In this document: piece after piece, positions 28,350 through 36,989 of the stretch
Position numbering within the stretch: the stretch's first letter is position 1
Layout: the number at the start of each line of letters is the position of its first letter
From: Pseudomonas sp. JAI120
GTDB taxonomy: Bacteria; Pseudomonadota; Gammaproteobacteria; Pseudomonadales; Pseudomonadaceae
DNA length: 64,000 nt
Reading direction: 5' to 3'
Assembly: GCF_014207255.1 (NCBI RefSeq)
Contig: NZ_JACHCZ010000001.1
Span: 794,592-858,591 of the forward strand
Position numbers and translations under genes: made by a program
The notes under the pieces: model-generated
Database searches by the model: none
What the model was told of the DNA's origin: nothing
The model's input: only the letters and a program-made list of their open reading frames with translations

Positions 28350-29357
28350 ATGAAACTTGGTACCACCCTGGCCGCCGCGGCGGCTCTCTCCCTGCTCGCC
28401 GGCAGTATCGCAATGGCTGCCGATGGCAAGACCTACAAAGTCGGCGCGGCCGTCTACGGCCTCAAGGGCCAGTTCATGCAGAACTGGGTTCGCGAGCTTA
28501 AGGAACACCCGGCGGTCAAGGACGGCACCGTGCAGTTGACGGTGTTCGATGGCAACTACGACGCCCTGACCCAGAACAACCAGATCGAAAACATGGTGAC
28601 TCAGCGCTACGACGCGATCCTGTTCGTGCCGATCGACACCAAGGCCGGCGTCGGCACGGTCAAGCAAGCCATGAGCAACGACGTGGTAGTGATCGCCTCC
28701 AACACCAAAGTCGCCGACGCCTCGGTGCCCTACGTCGGTAACGATGACGTCGAAGGCGGCCGCCTGCAGGCCCAGGCCATGGTCGACAAGCTCAACGGCA
28801 AGGGCAATGTGGTGATCATCCAGGGCCCGATTGGCCAGTCGGCGCAGATCGACCGCGAAAAAGGCGAACTGGAAGTGCTGGGCAAGCACCCGGACATCAA
28901 GATCATCGAGAAGAAGACCGCCAACTGGGACCGCGCTCAGGCCCTGGCGCTGACCGAAGACTGGCTGAACGCCCACCCCAAAGGCATCAACGGCGTGATC
29001 GCACAGAACGACGACATGGCCCTCGGCGCCGTGCAGGCCCTCAAATCCCACGGCCTGACGTCCAAGGATGTGCCTGTCACTTCCATTGACGGCATGCCGG
29101 ACGCGATCCAGGCGGCGAAAAAAGACGAAGTCACCACCTTCCTCCAGGACGCCCAGGCTCAGTCCCAAGGTGCGCTGGACGTGGCCCTGCGCGCACTGGC
29201 CGGCAAGGACTACACGCCGCAGTCGGTGATCTGGGAGCGCTATGCCAAGGACGTGAAATGGGGTGATGGCACGGCCAAGACCTACATCCTGCCGTGGGTG
29301 CCAGTGACTAACGCCAACGCCGATGCGCTGTACAAACAGGTCAGTGGCGGTAAGTAA
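28350..29357 (+). CDS. Periplasmic sugar-binding protein (RbsB-like)
   Basis: A 335-residue periplasmic binding protein of the RbsB/LacI-fold group. The signal peptide (MKLGTTLAAAAALSLLAGSI, cleavage after AMAA) is followed by KVGAAVYGLKGQFMQNW, VTQRYDAILFVPID, GRLQAQAMVDKLNGKGNVVI and VIAQNDDMALGAVQAL. It presents the substrate to the permease. It is separated from the dehydrogenase genes by a short REP hairpin, which may protect the 3' end of an abundant binding-protein mRNA. Confidence 0.9.
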   Translation: MKLGTTLAAAAALSLLAGSIAMAADGKTYKVGAAVYGLKGQFMQNWVRELKEHPAVKDGTVQLTVFDGNYDALTQNNQIENMVTQRYDAILFVPIDTKAGVGTVKQAMSNDVVVIASNTKVADASVPYVGNDDVEGGRLQAQAMVDKLNGKGNVVIIQGPIGQSAQIDREKGELEVLGKHPDIKIIEKKTANWDRAQALALTEDWLNAHPKGINGVIAQNDDMALGAVQALKSHGLTSKDVPVTSIDGMPDAIQAAKKDEVTTFLQDAQAQSQGALDVALRALAGKDYTPQSVIWERYAKDVKWGDGTAKTYILPWVPVTNANADALYKQVSGGK

Positions 29358-29380
29358 TCATTGGCTTGAAATACAGTCAA

Positions 29381-29408
29381 GTGTGGGAGAGGGCAAGCCC
29401 CCTCCCAC
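29381..29408. repeat. Compact REP hairpin after the binding-protein gene
   Basis: GTGTGGGAGAGGGCAAGCCC continues to CCTCCCAC, forming a short hairpin of the same kind as 17735-17761. It lies 24 bases after the binding-protein stop. Confidence 0.75.
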
Positions 29409-29446
29409 CCGAGATCTTCACTGTTTTCGAAAATGGAGTCATGTAA

Positions 29447-30202
29447 ATGCCTGGATTCTGGAACCAAGCCTTCGACCTCAGCGGCCGTTGCGCGGTGATC
29501 ACCGGTGGTGCCGCCGGTATCGGCCTGGCCTGCGCCAGCCTGCTGGTGCAGCGCGGCGCCCGCGTGGCCTTGCTCGACCGCGACCCGGCGGTGGTTGAAG
29601 TGGCAGCAAGCCTGGGTGCCGGGCATCTGGGCATTACCGTCGACCTCAGCCAGATCAACCAGGTGCAACACACCATCGATCAGGTCTTCGAACACTTCCA
29701 ACGCCTGGACTACCTGATCAACAGCGCCGGCGTGGCCCTGCTGGACAAGGCCGTAGATGTCAGCGAAAGCGCCTGGGACACCACCCTGGACATCAACCTC
29801 AAGGCCAGCTTTTTCGTGGCCCAGGCCTGCGCGCGGCACATGCTGGCCCAGGGCAGCGGGCGCATCGTCAACCTCGCCTCCCAGGCCGCGGTGATCGGCC
29901 TCGACCGCCACGTCGCCTACTGCGCGAGCAAGGCGGCCATTGTCGGCATGACCAAGGTGCTGGCCATGGAATGGGCGCCGCACATCAACGTCAATGCCAT
30001 CTCCCCCACCATCGTCGAGACCGCGCTGGGCAAGAAGGCCTGGGCCGGTGAAGTCGGCGAGCGGGCCAAATTGCAGATCCCGGCGGGCCGCTTTGCGCAG
30101 CCGGAGGAAATCGCCGGGCTGGCGCTGTACCTGCTCAGCGATGCCGCGCAGATGATCACCGGCGCCAACATGGTGATCGACGGTGGCTACAGCATTCAGT
30201 AA
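29447..30202 (+). CDS. Short-chain polyol dehydrogenase (D-threitol dehydrogenase-like)
   Basis: A 251-residue SDR. It has the cofactor motif TGGAAGIGLACA, NSAG, catalytic Ser in NLASQAA, the YCASK active site, and the C-terminal NMVIDGGYSIQ. The segment ISPTIVETALGKKAWAGE followed by IPAGRFAQPEEIAGLAL is one I associate with GolD/DthD-type polyol dehydrogenases, which oxidise D-threitol or related polyols to ketoses. It sits between the ABC transporter and an MDR dehydrogenase, so it likely forms erythrulose or another ketose. The precise substrate is inferred. Confidence 0.85.
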   Translation: MPGFWNQAFDLSGRCAVITGGAAGIGLACASLLVQRGARVALLDRDPAVVEVAASLGAGHLGITVDLSQINQVQHTIDQVFEHFQRLDYLINSAGVALLDKAVDVSESAWDTTLDINLKASFFVAQACARHMLAQGSGRIVNLASQAAVIGLDRHVAYCASKAAIVGMTKVLAMEWAPHINVNAISPTIVETALGKKAWAGEVGERAKLQIPAGRFAQPEEIAGLALYLLSDAAQMITGANMVIDGGYSIQ

Positions 30203-30229
30203 TTCATTTATCTGTCGTGAGGTTTTGTC

Positions 30230-31345
30230 ATGTCCACCGTCACCCAACGCACACCCGAACAACTTTCCCCGGTCATCCCGAAAACCATGCAGGCCGTGGT
30301 CTGCCACGGCCCGGAAGACTATCGCCTGGAAACCGTCGACGTGCCCACGCCCGGCCCCGATGAAATCCTCACCAAGGTCGAGTTGTGCGGCATTTGCATG
30401 GGCGACATCAAGACCTATCGCGGCGCACCGTCGTTCTGGGGCGATGCCGAGCAACCGCGCTACGTCAAGCCGCCGATGATCCCCGGCCATGAGTTCGTCT
30501 GTCGTGTGGTTGCCCTGGGGCCCGGCGCGGAAAAGCGCGGCGTGAAGGTCGGTGACCGGGTGATCTCGGAGCAGATCGTGCCGTGCTGGGGCTGCCGCTT
30601 CTGCAACCACGGCCAGTACTGGATGTGCCAGAAACACGACCTGTATGGCTTCCAGAACAATGTGCAGGGCGCCATGGCCCAGTACATGATCTTCACCAAG
30701 GAAGGCATCATTCACACAGTGCCGGAATCCATCGCCCCCGACGAAGCGATCCTGATCGAACCCCTGGCCTGCTCACTGCATGCAGCGGAGCGAGCCAACG
30801 TCGACCATGACGACGTCGTGGTGGTCGCCGGCGCCGGCACCCTGGGCCTGGGCATCATCGGTGCCGTGCGTTTGCGCAACCCGAAAAAACTCATCGTGCT
30901 CGACATGAAACCCGAACGCGCCGCCCTCGCCCTGCGCATGGGCGCCGACGAAGTGTGGAACCCGGCCGAAGTGGACGTCATGGCCAACATCCGCGCGATC
31001 ACCGACGGCTACGGCTGCGACATCTATATCGAAGCGACGGGGCACCACAAGGCGGTGAACCAGGGCCTGGCGATGCTGCGCAAGCTGGGGCGCTTCGTGG
31101 AGTTCAGCGTATTCAACGACGAGGCGACGGTGGACTGGTCGATCATCGGCGACCGCAAGGAACTGGACATCCTCGGCTCGCACCTGGGGCCCTACATGTA
31201 CCCGAGGGCCATCGACTTTATCGGCAACCGCAAGATTGATATGCGTGATGTGGTGACTCACAAGTTCGCCCTGGCGGACTTCAAGGAAGCGTTTGCGGTG
31301 ATGGAGCGTGGCGACAAGTCGCTCAAGGTTGTACTCGAACCCTAG
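30230..31345 (+). CDS. Zinc-dependent medium-chain polyol dehydrogenase (erythritol/L-threitol dehydrogenase-like)
   Basis: A 371-residue MDR. Catalytic zinc ligands are Cys 56 (CGICMGD) and His 87-Glu 88 (PGHEF); structural zinc is bound by Cys 119, 122, 125 and 133. The Rossmann motif is GAGTLGLGIIGA. The start QAVVCHGPEDYRLE and the segments SEQIVPCW, HDLYGF and VDWSII strongly recall mycobacterial EltD, which oxidises erythritol and L-threitol to erythrulose; this comparison is from memory. It is the second dehydrogenase in the cluster, 27 bases after the SDR gene, so the two may handle different stereoisomers. Confidence 0.87.
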   Translation: MSTVTQRTPEQLSPVIPKTMQAVVCHGPEDYRLETVDVPTPGPDEILTKVELCGICMGDIKTYRGAPSFWGDAEQPRYVKPPMIPGHEFVCRVVALGPGAEKRGVKVGDRVISEQIVPCWGCRFCNHGQYWMCQKHDLYGFQNNVQGAMAQYMIFTKEGIIHTVPESIAPDEAILIEPLACSLHAAERANVDHDDVVVVAGAGTLGLGIIGAVRLRNPKKLIVLDMKPERAALALRMGADEVWNPAEVDVMANIRAITDGYGCDIYIEATGHHKAVNQGLAMLRKLGRFVEFSVFNDEATVDWSIIGDRKELDILGSHLGPYMYPRAIDFIGNRKIDMRDVVTHKFALADFKEAFAVMERGDKSLKVVLEP

Positions 31346-31365
31346 GAACACACAACCGCTTTTAC

Positions 31366-31466
31366 TGTAGGAGCCGAGCTTGCTCGCGAAGGTCGACAAC
31401 GATAACGCGGGGCTTCTGAGTAAACGCGGTGTCTTCACGTTTTTCGCGAGCAAGCTCGCGCCTACA
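31366..31466. repeat. REP doublet (REPIN), GTAGGAGCGAGCTTGCTCGCG family
   Basis: Inverted arms TGTAGGAGCCGAGCTTGCTC and GAGCAAGCTCGCGCCTACA enclose a 52-base spacer with AACGATAACGCGG and CTTCTGAGTAAACGCGG. The whole element, spacer included, resembles the inverse of 44107-44205. It lies just before dhaK. Confidence 0.85.
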
Positions 31467-31473
31467 AAAAGAA
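31466..31473 (+). promoter_or_regulatory. Candidate Hfq/Crc motif before dhaK
   Basis: AAAAAGAA fits AANAANAA, directly after the REPIN and three bases before the CAGGA ribosome binding site of ATG 31490. Confidence 0.4.
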
Positions 31474-31489
31474 CACAGGAACCCGCGTT

Positions 31490-32491
31490 ATGAATCGAGT
31501 CATCAACGATCCGGACCAAGTGGTCGAGGACATGCTGCGCGGCATCCTGGTCGCGCACCCCGAACTGCGCCAATACGAAAGCAACCCACGGGTGATCGTC
31601 AAGACCAGGCCTTCCGGGCCAGGCCGAGTCGGCATTGTCACGGGCGGAGGTTCCGGCCATGAGCCGGCGTTTCTCGGCTATGTCGGCCCCGGCCTGGTCG
31701 ATGCCGTGGCCGTCGGCGAAGTGTTTTCCTCGCCCACCGCCAAGAGCTTTTTCGACGCCTTCCGCGCCGCCGACCAGGGCGCCGGCGTGGCCTGCCTGTA
31801 CGGCAACTATGCCGGCGATAATATGAATGTGAAGCTGGCGATGAAAATGGCCGCCAGCAAAGACATGCGCATCCGCACCGTGGTCGCCAACGACGACGTG
31901 GCTTCCGCTCCCAAGGCCGAGATCGCCAAGCGCCGTGGCGTGGCCGGGGAAATCTTCATGTGGAAGATCGGCGGTGCCGCGGCCGCCCAGCACTACGACC
32001 TGGACGGCGTGATTCGCGTCGCGCAGAAAACCGTCGACCACTGCCGCTCGATTGGCATCGGCCTCACGCCCTGCACTATTGCCGCCGTAGGCAAGCCGAA
32101 CTTCCAGATCGCCGACGGCCAGATGGAATTGGGCATCGGCCATCACGGCGAACCGGGCATTGAGGTTGTCCCGATCGAATCCGCCGCCGCCATGGCCGAG
32201 CGCATGCTCGCGCCGATCCTCGCCGACCGCGACTTCAGCCAGGACGACAGCGTGGTGGTGCTGGTCTCCGGTCTCGGCGCCACGCCGGTGATGGAGCTGT
32301 ATATTTTCTACGCCGAGGTGGAACGCCAACTCAACGCCAAGGGCTTGAAGATTCACCGTTGCTACGTCGGCAACTACTTCACCTCTCTGGAAATGATGGG
32401 CGTGACCCTGACCCTGCTCGGCCTCGACGCGGAGCTCAAATCCCTGATCGACCAACCCTGCCGCTCCATCGGCATGACCCAGGCGGACTGA
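31490..32491 (+). CDS. dhaK: DhaK-type kinase subunit, probably for erythrulose
   Basis: A 333-residue DhaK subunit. It has TGGGSGHEPAFLGYVGPGL near residue 51 and the catalytic His 219 in GIGHHGEPGIE, which forms a hemiaminal with the keto substrate in known DhaK proteins. It normally binds dihydroxyacetone while DhaL supplies the phosphate. In this cluster the keto substrate is probably a C4 ketose (erythrulose); D-erythrulose kinases are DhaK/DhaL homologues. It lies 3 bases before dhaL. No dhaM (the PTS partner) is nearby. Confidence 0.9.
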   Translation: MNRVINDPDQVVEDMLRGILVAHPELRQYESNPRVIVKTRPSGPGRVGIVTGGGSGHEPAFLGYVGPGLVDAVAVGEVFSSPTAKSFFDAFRAADQGAGVACLYGNYAGDNMNVKLAMKMAASKDMRIRTVVANDDVASAPKAEIAKRRGVAGEIFMWKIGGAAAAQHYDLDGVIRVAQKTVDHCRSIGIGLTPCTIAAVGKPNFQIADGQMELGIGHHGEPGIEVVPIESAAAMAERMLAPILADRDFSQDDSVVVLVSGLGATPVMELYIFYAEVERQLNAKGLKIHRCYVGNYFTSLEMMGVTLTLLGLDAELKSLIDQPCRSIGMTQAD

Positions 32492-32494
32492 ACC

Positions 32495-33142
32495 ATGAGC
32501 CAACATTTTTCCAGCCACGACGGCAGCGCCATCGTCACCGACCTGGTCAGCGTGATCGTGGCCAACCGTGAATACCTCAGCGAAGTCGACGGCGCGATTG
32601 GCGACGGCGACCATGGCATCAACATGGCCAAGGGCTTTGCCCATTGCGGGCGCACTATCGAAGGCCGCCAACTGACCCTCGCCGAGGCCCTGGATGAACT
32701 GACCCTGAGCCTGATGGAAGGCATCGGCGGCTCAATGGGGCCGCTGTATGGCAGTCTGTTTATCGGCATGGCCGACGAAGTGCGCGGCCGTGACGACATC
32801 GACGCGGCCACCTTCGCCCACCTGCTGCGGGGCGGCTTGACCTCGTTGCAGGACATTACCGAAGCGGGTGTGGGCGACAAGTGCCTGATGGATACGTTGA
32901 TCCCGGCGGTGGAAGCGTTTGAACGCGCGCACGCCTCGGGGGCGTCGTTCAACGATGCACTGGACGCGATGAAAACCGCCGCCTCCCAGGGACGCGACTC
33001 CACCAAGGACCTGGTGGCGAAGATCGGCCGCGCCAGTCGCCTGGGCGAGCGCTCACTGGGCGTGCTGGATGCGGGGGCGGTGTCGTGCTGCCTGATCCTT
33101 ACGCGCCTGGCGGACTCGGTGCAGCCACGCCTGATTGCTTGA
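32495..33142 (+). CDS. dhaL: DhaL-type nucleotide-binding kinase subunit
   Basis: A 215-residue DhaL subunit. It has the Mg/ADP-binding VDGAIGDGDHGINM (Asp 32, 37, 39), GGSMGPLYG, GDKCLMDTL and TKDLVAKIGRASRLGERS with DAGA. It phosphorylates the ketose bound to DhaK. Without an adjacent DhaM the ADP/ATP may exchange freely, as in ATP-dependent Dha kinases, or DhaM may lie elsewhere. The 3' end overlaps the convergent LysR gene by 44 bases. Confidence 0.9.
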   Translation: MSQHFSSHDGSAIVTDLVSVIVANREYLSEVDGAIGDGDHGINMAKGFAHCGRTIEGRQLTLAEALDELTLSLMEGIGGSMGPLYGSLFIGMADEVRGRDDIDAATFAHLLRGGLTSLQDITEAGVGDKCLMDTLIPAVEAFERAHASGASFNDALDAMKTAASQGRDSTKDLVAKIGRASRLGERSLGVLDAGAVSCCLILTRLADSVQPRLIA

Positions 33143-33995
33143 CCTGCTGGATATACCGCGCCACCGCCGGCGCTTTCTCGAAGCGCCGGTGAATCAGCGA
33201 CAACCACGACGATGCATCGCTGCCCTGAATGCTGCGGTACACCACGCCCGGCAACTGCACATGCCCGACCATTGACGCGGGCACTACCGCCACGCCCTGC
33301 CCCATCGACACCAGCGCCACCACCGCGACCAGCCCGCCCGGCTGTGGCCCCAGGCGCGGGGCATAACCGCCTTGCGCGGCGACATGCAAGGTGCCGCTGA
33401 TTTGCTCCGGCAAAATAAATGTCTCGTTTTGCAGGTGTTCGCAGCCAATGGCCGCGAGCCCCAACAACCAGGAATCCTGGGGCAGCGCCAAGACAAAACC
33501 TTCGCTGTCCAGGCGCACCGCCTCCAGGCCCTCGGGCAAGGTCATCGGCGAGCGGATGTAGCCGATGTCGTAGCGCCCATCCGCCACCGCGCTAGGCAAC
33601 GTGGCCATGGCGCATTCGCGCACAGTCACGCTCACGTCAGGAAACGCCTGGCTGAACCCCTGCATCTGCCGTTGCAACAGCCCGGAGTACACCGCCGAGG
33701 CCACATAACCCAATTCGATATGGCCGATCTCGCCACGCCCGGCGCGCTGGGCATGACGTTGGGCGAATTCGAACTGGCGCACGGTAGCTTCGGCCTCGAT
33801 CAGCAAGGCCGCGCCGGCTTCGGTGAGGCTGACTTCGCGTTGCCGGCGGATAAACAGGCGAGTGCCCAGGCTGGTTTCCATGTCCTGGATCTGCCGGCTC
33901 AGGGTCGGCGGCGCGATCCCCAACTGCTCGGCGGCGCGGGTGAAGTTGCGCTGCCTGGCCACGGCCAGGAAGTAGCGAAAATGGCGGATGTCCAT
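33099..33995 (-). CDS. LysR-family transcriptional regulator
   Basis: A 298-residue LTTR. It has the N-terminal helix-turn-helix (MDIRHFRYFLAVARQRNFTR, AAEQLGIAPPTLSRQIQDME) and a periplasmic-binding-like effector domain. It is divergent from an MFS transporter gene, with about 150 bases between the starts, so it probably controls that gene. The 3' end overlaps dhaL on the opposite strand by 44 bases. Effector unknown. Confidence 0.88.
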   Translation of the reverse strand: MDIRHFRYFLAVARQRNFTRAAEQLGIAPPTLSRQIQDMETSLGTRLFIRRQREVSLTEAGAALLIEAEATVRQFEFAQRHAQRAGRGEIGHIELGYVASAVYSGLLQRQMQGFSQAFPDVSVTVRECAMATLPSAVADGRYDIGYIRSPMTLPEGLEAVRLDSEGFVLALPQDSWLLGLAAIGCEHLQNETFILPEQISGTLHVAAQGGYAPRLGPQPGGLVAVVALVSMGQGVAVVPASMVGHVQLPGVVYRSIQGSDASSWLSLIHRRFEKAPAVARYIQQVKQSGVAAPSPPGA

Positions 33996-34145
33996 AACAG
34001 GATTAGCTCAAAGGTAATGAAGTGCTCCACACGGGCTAACAATGTCAGCAGCAGCCGGGGATAAGCTCGAAGCACTTCAACACTAGAGAGCCTTTGCGAT
34101 GTGCGTCAACCGTATTCCTCCTATTGCCTGCAAGGTAATTCAATC

Positions 34146-35654
34146 ATGAGCCGGGTCAGCCCACGCCTGACGTTGCTGACCGCGTCCGGCGTTTGCTCGC
34201 TGATCGTGCTCGACACCAATATCGTCGCCGTGACGCTGCCGAGCATCGCTCGCGACCTGGGGGCTAACTTTGCCGATATCGAATGGGTGGTCAGCGCCTA
34301 TATGCTGGCGTTTGCCGCCTTGTTGCTGCCGGCCGGGAGCGTTGCCGACCGGTTCGGGCGCAAGAAATCCCTGGTCTGGGGCCTGAGTATTTTTATCCTC
34401 GCCTCCCTCGGCTGCGGGGCGCCGCCGAGTGCGTTGTGGCTGGATATCGCCCGCGCGATAAAGGGCGTCGGCGCAGCGTTATTGCTCACGTCAGCCCTGG
34501 CCTCCATTGGCCACACCTTCCACGATGAAGTGGAGCGGGCCAAAGCCTGGGCATTCTGGGGTGCCTGCATGGGCGTGGCGATGACGGCCGCGCCGACCCT
34601 GGGCGGGTTGATCACCGAGTACCTGGGTTGGCGCTGGATTTTCTACCTCAACCTGCCCGTGGGCCTGGCGCTGATGGCCTTGGTACTGCGCGCGATTCCG
34701 GAATCCCGCGATACCCAATCCGCCCGCCTCGACCCGTGGGGCAGCCTGGCCTTCAGCGCGAGCCTGTTGTGCTTGATCTGGGGCCTGATCGAGGCCAACC
34801 GCATCGGCTGGGATAACCCGCTGACCTATGTGCGCCTGATCGGCGGTGCGGTGTTGCTGGGTGTATTTATAGGGGTCGAACGTGTGCAGCAGCGGCCCAT
34901 GGTGGACCTGCAACTGTTTCGCCACCCGCGCTTTATCGGCGCCTTGCTCGGGATGTTTGCCTATGCCGGCTGCGCCCAAGTGATGATGACGTTACTGCCG
35001 TTCTATCTGCAGAACGGCCTGGGCTTCTCCGCGATTATCTCGGGCCTGGGCATGCTGCCGTTCGCCTTGACCATGCTGGTATGCCCCCGAATCGGCGCAC
35101 GCCTGTCGGCTCGCTTCGCGCCGGCAACGATGATGGCAACCGGCTTGGCCCTCGTAGGCGGCGGCAACCTTTTGAGCGCCTGGGCCGTAAATATCGGTGG
35201 TTACCTGCCCTTTGCATTGGCTATTGCGGTCACGGGGGCCGGTGCGGGCTTACTCAACGGCGATACGCAGAAAAACATCATGGCCTGCGTGCCACGGGAC
35301 CGCGCAGGGATGGCCTCGGGCATGAGCACCACCATGCGTTTCAGCGCGATCATGCTGGCGATTGGTGTGTATGGGGCACTGCTGAGCAGCCACAGCGAGC
35401 AATTGTTGCGCGCAAGTATCGACCCGCAATGGCAGGCGCAGGTGGCGGGCATTGCTTCACGGGTAGTGGCTGGGGATATGCCGGCGGCAATGGGCTTATT
35501 GCCGGATCCCGCACGGGCTGTGGTGCAACCGCTGGCGCAGCAGGCGTTTGTGGACGGGTTCAGCAGGGTGTTGTGGGTGGCAGGGTTATTGGGATTGCTC
35601 GGAGCGCTGGTGGTGGGGAGGCTGATGCGCAAGCCCCTTCCCACACCGAACTAA
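34146..35654 (+). CDS. MFS transporter, DHA2 (14-helix) drug-efflux type
   Basis: A 502-residue major facilitator of the EmrB/QacA type. It has LDTNIVAVTLPSIARDLG (motif D1 region), the loop DRFGRKK, GVGAALLLTSALASIG, and motif C-like GACMGVAMTAAPTLGGLI. I chose ATG 34146, preceded by AAGG; GTG 34101 would add 15 residues. A divergent LysR gene suggests induction by a toxic or aromatic compound. The last codons (KPLPTPN) and the stop lie inside a REP hairpin, so the C-terminal end of the protein is REP-derived. Confidence 0.87.
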   Translation: MSRVSPRLTLLTASGVCSLIVLDTNIVAVTLPSIARDLGANFADIEWVVSAYMLAFAALLLPAGSVADRFGRKKSLVWGLSIFILASLGCGAPPSALWLDIARAIKGVGAALLLTSALASIGHTFHDEVERAKAWAFWGACMGVAMTAAPTLGGLITEYLGWRWIFYLNLPVGLALMALVLRAIPESRDTQSARLDPWGSLAFSASLLCLIWGLIEANRIGWDNPLTYVRLIGGAVLLGVFIGVERVQQRPMVDLQLFRHPRFIGALLGMFAYAGCAQVMMTLLPFYLQNGLGFSAIISGLGMLPFALTMLVCPRIGARLSARFAPATMMATGLALVGGGNLLSAWAVNIGGYLPFALAIAVTGAGAGLLNGDTQKNIMACVPRDRAGMASGMSTTMRFSAIMLAIGVYGALLSSHSEQLLRASIDPQWQAQVAGIASRVVAGDMPAAMGLLPDPARAVVQPLAQQAFVDGFSRVLWVAGLLGLLGALVVGRLMRKPLPTPN

Positions 35655-35744
35655 TGTGGGAAGGGGCTTGCCCCCGATGAGGGTGTGTCAGTAAATGCAA
35701 CTGTGACTGACCCACCGCCATCGGGGGCAAGCCCCCTCCCACAG
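35629..35744. repeat. REP hairpin overlapping the MFS gene end, plus second REP arm
   Basis: A perfect 17-bp stem, GCAAGCCCCTTCCCACA against TGTGGGAAGGGGCTTGC (35629-35671), overlaps the stop codon at 35652-35654. A further spacer with GTGTCAGT and GACTGACCCACCGC leads to an inverse arm ending CCCCTCCCACAG at 35744. It lies between convergent genes and can end transcription from both sides. Confidence 0.85.
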
Positions 35745-35768
35745 GTATTACCTATACCCCAAAGAGGC

Positions 35769-36794
35769 TTACCAGAACCGTTGCTGGGTCAGGCGGCTCC
35801 ACCAGGTCAGCAGCACGCGGTCCACCGAACCGCTGGCCGCCAGGCCCACCCGTTCCTGCAGGCTTTTACGCTCGGCATAGTGCAGGTGGAACACCTCGGC
35901 GGTCTTGGCCTTGGTGGCCAGGTATTCGTCGCTGGTTTGCAGTTCGTCGACCAGTTGCTTATCCAGCGCGGCAACACCCAGCCACACTTCTCCGGTCGCT
36001 ACGTCGTCAATCGCCAGCTGTGGGCGATAACGCGAGACGAAGTTCTTGAACAGCTGATGGGTGATGTCCAGGTCTTCCTGGAACTTCTCGCGGCCCTTCT
36101 CGGTGTTTTCGCCAAAGACCGTGAGGGTGCGTTTGTACTCGCCGGCGGTCAGCACTTCAAAGTCGATGTCGTGCTTTTTCAGCAGGCGGTTGACGTTGGG
36201 CAACTGCGCCACCACGCCTATGGAGCCGAGGATGGCAAACGGTGCGCTGATGATCTTCTCGCCGATGCACGCCATCATGTAGCCGCCGCTGGCCGCGACC
36301 TTGTCGATGCACACGGTCAACGGTACGCCAGCCTGGCGGATACGCGCCAGTTGCGACGATGCCAGGCCGTAGCTGTGCACCATGCCACCGCCGCTTTCCA
36401 GGCGCAGCACCACTTCGTCCTTGGGCGTGGCCAGGCTCAGCAGTGCGGTGATTTCATGGCGCAGGCTCTCGGTGGCCGAGGCCTTGATGTCGCCGTCGAA
36501 ATCCAGCACGAACACCCGTGGTTTGACCTCGGGTTTCTTCTTGCTGTTCTTCTTTTCGGCTTTGCTTTCGGACTTGCGCAGGGCCTTGAGTTGCTCTTTG
36601 TCGAGCAAGCTCGACTCAAGGCGCTCGCGCAGGCCTTTATAGAAGTCATTGAGCTTGCTGACCTGCAGTTGGCCGGCGGCTTTGCGGCGACCTTTACTGC
36701 GCAGTGCCGCGAAGCTGATCAAGACCACCAGAATAGCGACCACCAGGGTGACGGTCTTCGCCAGAAAGCTCGCATATTCAGCCAAAAAATCCAT
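35769..36794 (-). CDS. sohB: Inner-membrane serine peptidase SohB
   Basis: A 341-residue member of the SppA/SohB peptidase family S49. One N-terminal transmembrane helix (about residues 8-31) is followed by a Lys-rich linker (KAEKKNSKKK), then the peptidase domain. The catalytic Ser 169 is in VAASGGYMM and Lys 221 in TAGEYKRTL, the Ser-Lys dyad of this family. It would cleave membrane-associated peptides on the periplasmic side. It is not part of an operon. Confidence 0.92.
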   Translation of the reverse strand: MDFLAEYASFLAKTVTLVVAILVVLISFAALRSKGRRKAAGQLQVSKLNDFYKGLRERLESSLLDKEQLKALRKSESKAEKKNSKKKPEVKPRVFVLDFDGDIKASATESLRHEITALLSLATPKDEVVLRLESGGGMVHSYGLASSQLARIRQAGVPLTVCIDKVAASGGYMMACIGEKIISAPFAILGSIGVVAQLPNVNRLLKKHDIDFEVLTAGEYKRTLTVFGENTEKGREKFQEDLDITHQLFKNFVSRYRPQLAIDDVATGEVWLGVAALDKQLVDELQTSDEYLATKAKTAEVFHLHYAERKSLQERVGLAASGSVDRVLLTWWSRLTQQRFW

Positions 36795-36989
36795 GTGTCT
36801 CCTTAAAAATGCACGGCGCCAGGCGCGGATTGGCCAAGCATACCGACGGGATCGCCGGGCGGCCAGTGCTCAAACCGCCAGCAGATGCGCGCTCTAACGA
36901 GGTTTTAAAACAAGCGTATGTTTTTTCATTGACAGCTCCCTGGCATCCTCATAACCTCGCCAGACTTTCAACGTACCGGGAAAACGGAC

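Noticed and set aside
27177..29168. Open frame of about 663 codons opposite the sugar ABC permease and binding protein
   Set aside because: Composition is His/Gly/Arg-rich antisense; the plus-strand genes are certain.
30773..32671. Open frame of about 632 codons opposite the MDR dehydrogenase and dhaK
   Set aside because: It crosses a REPIN and two well-defined genes and has no conserved domain.
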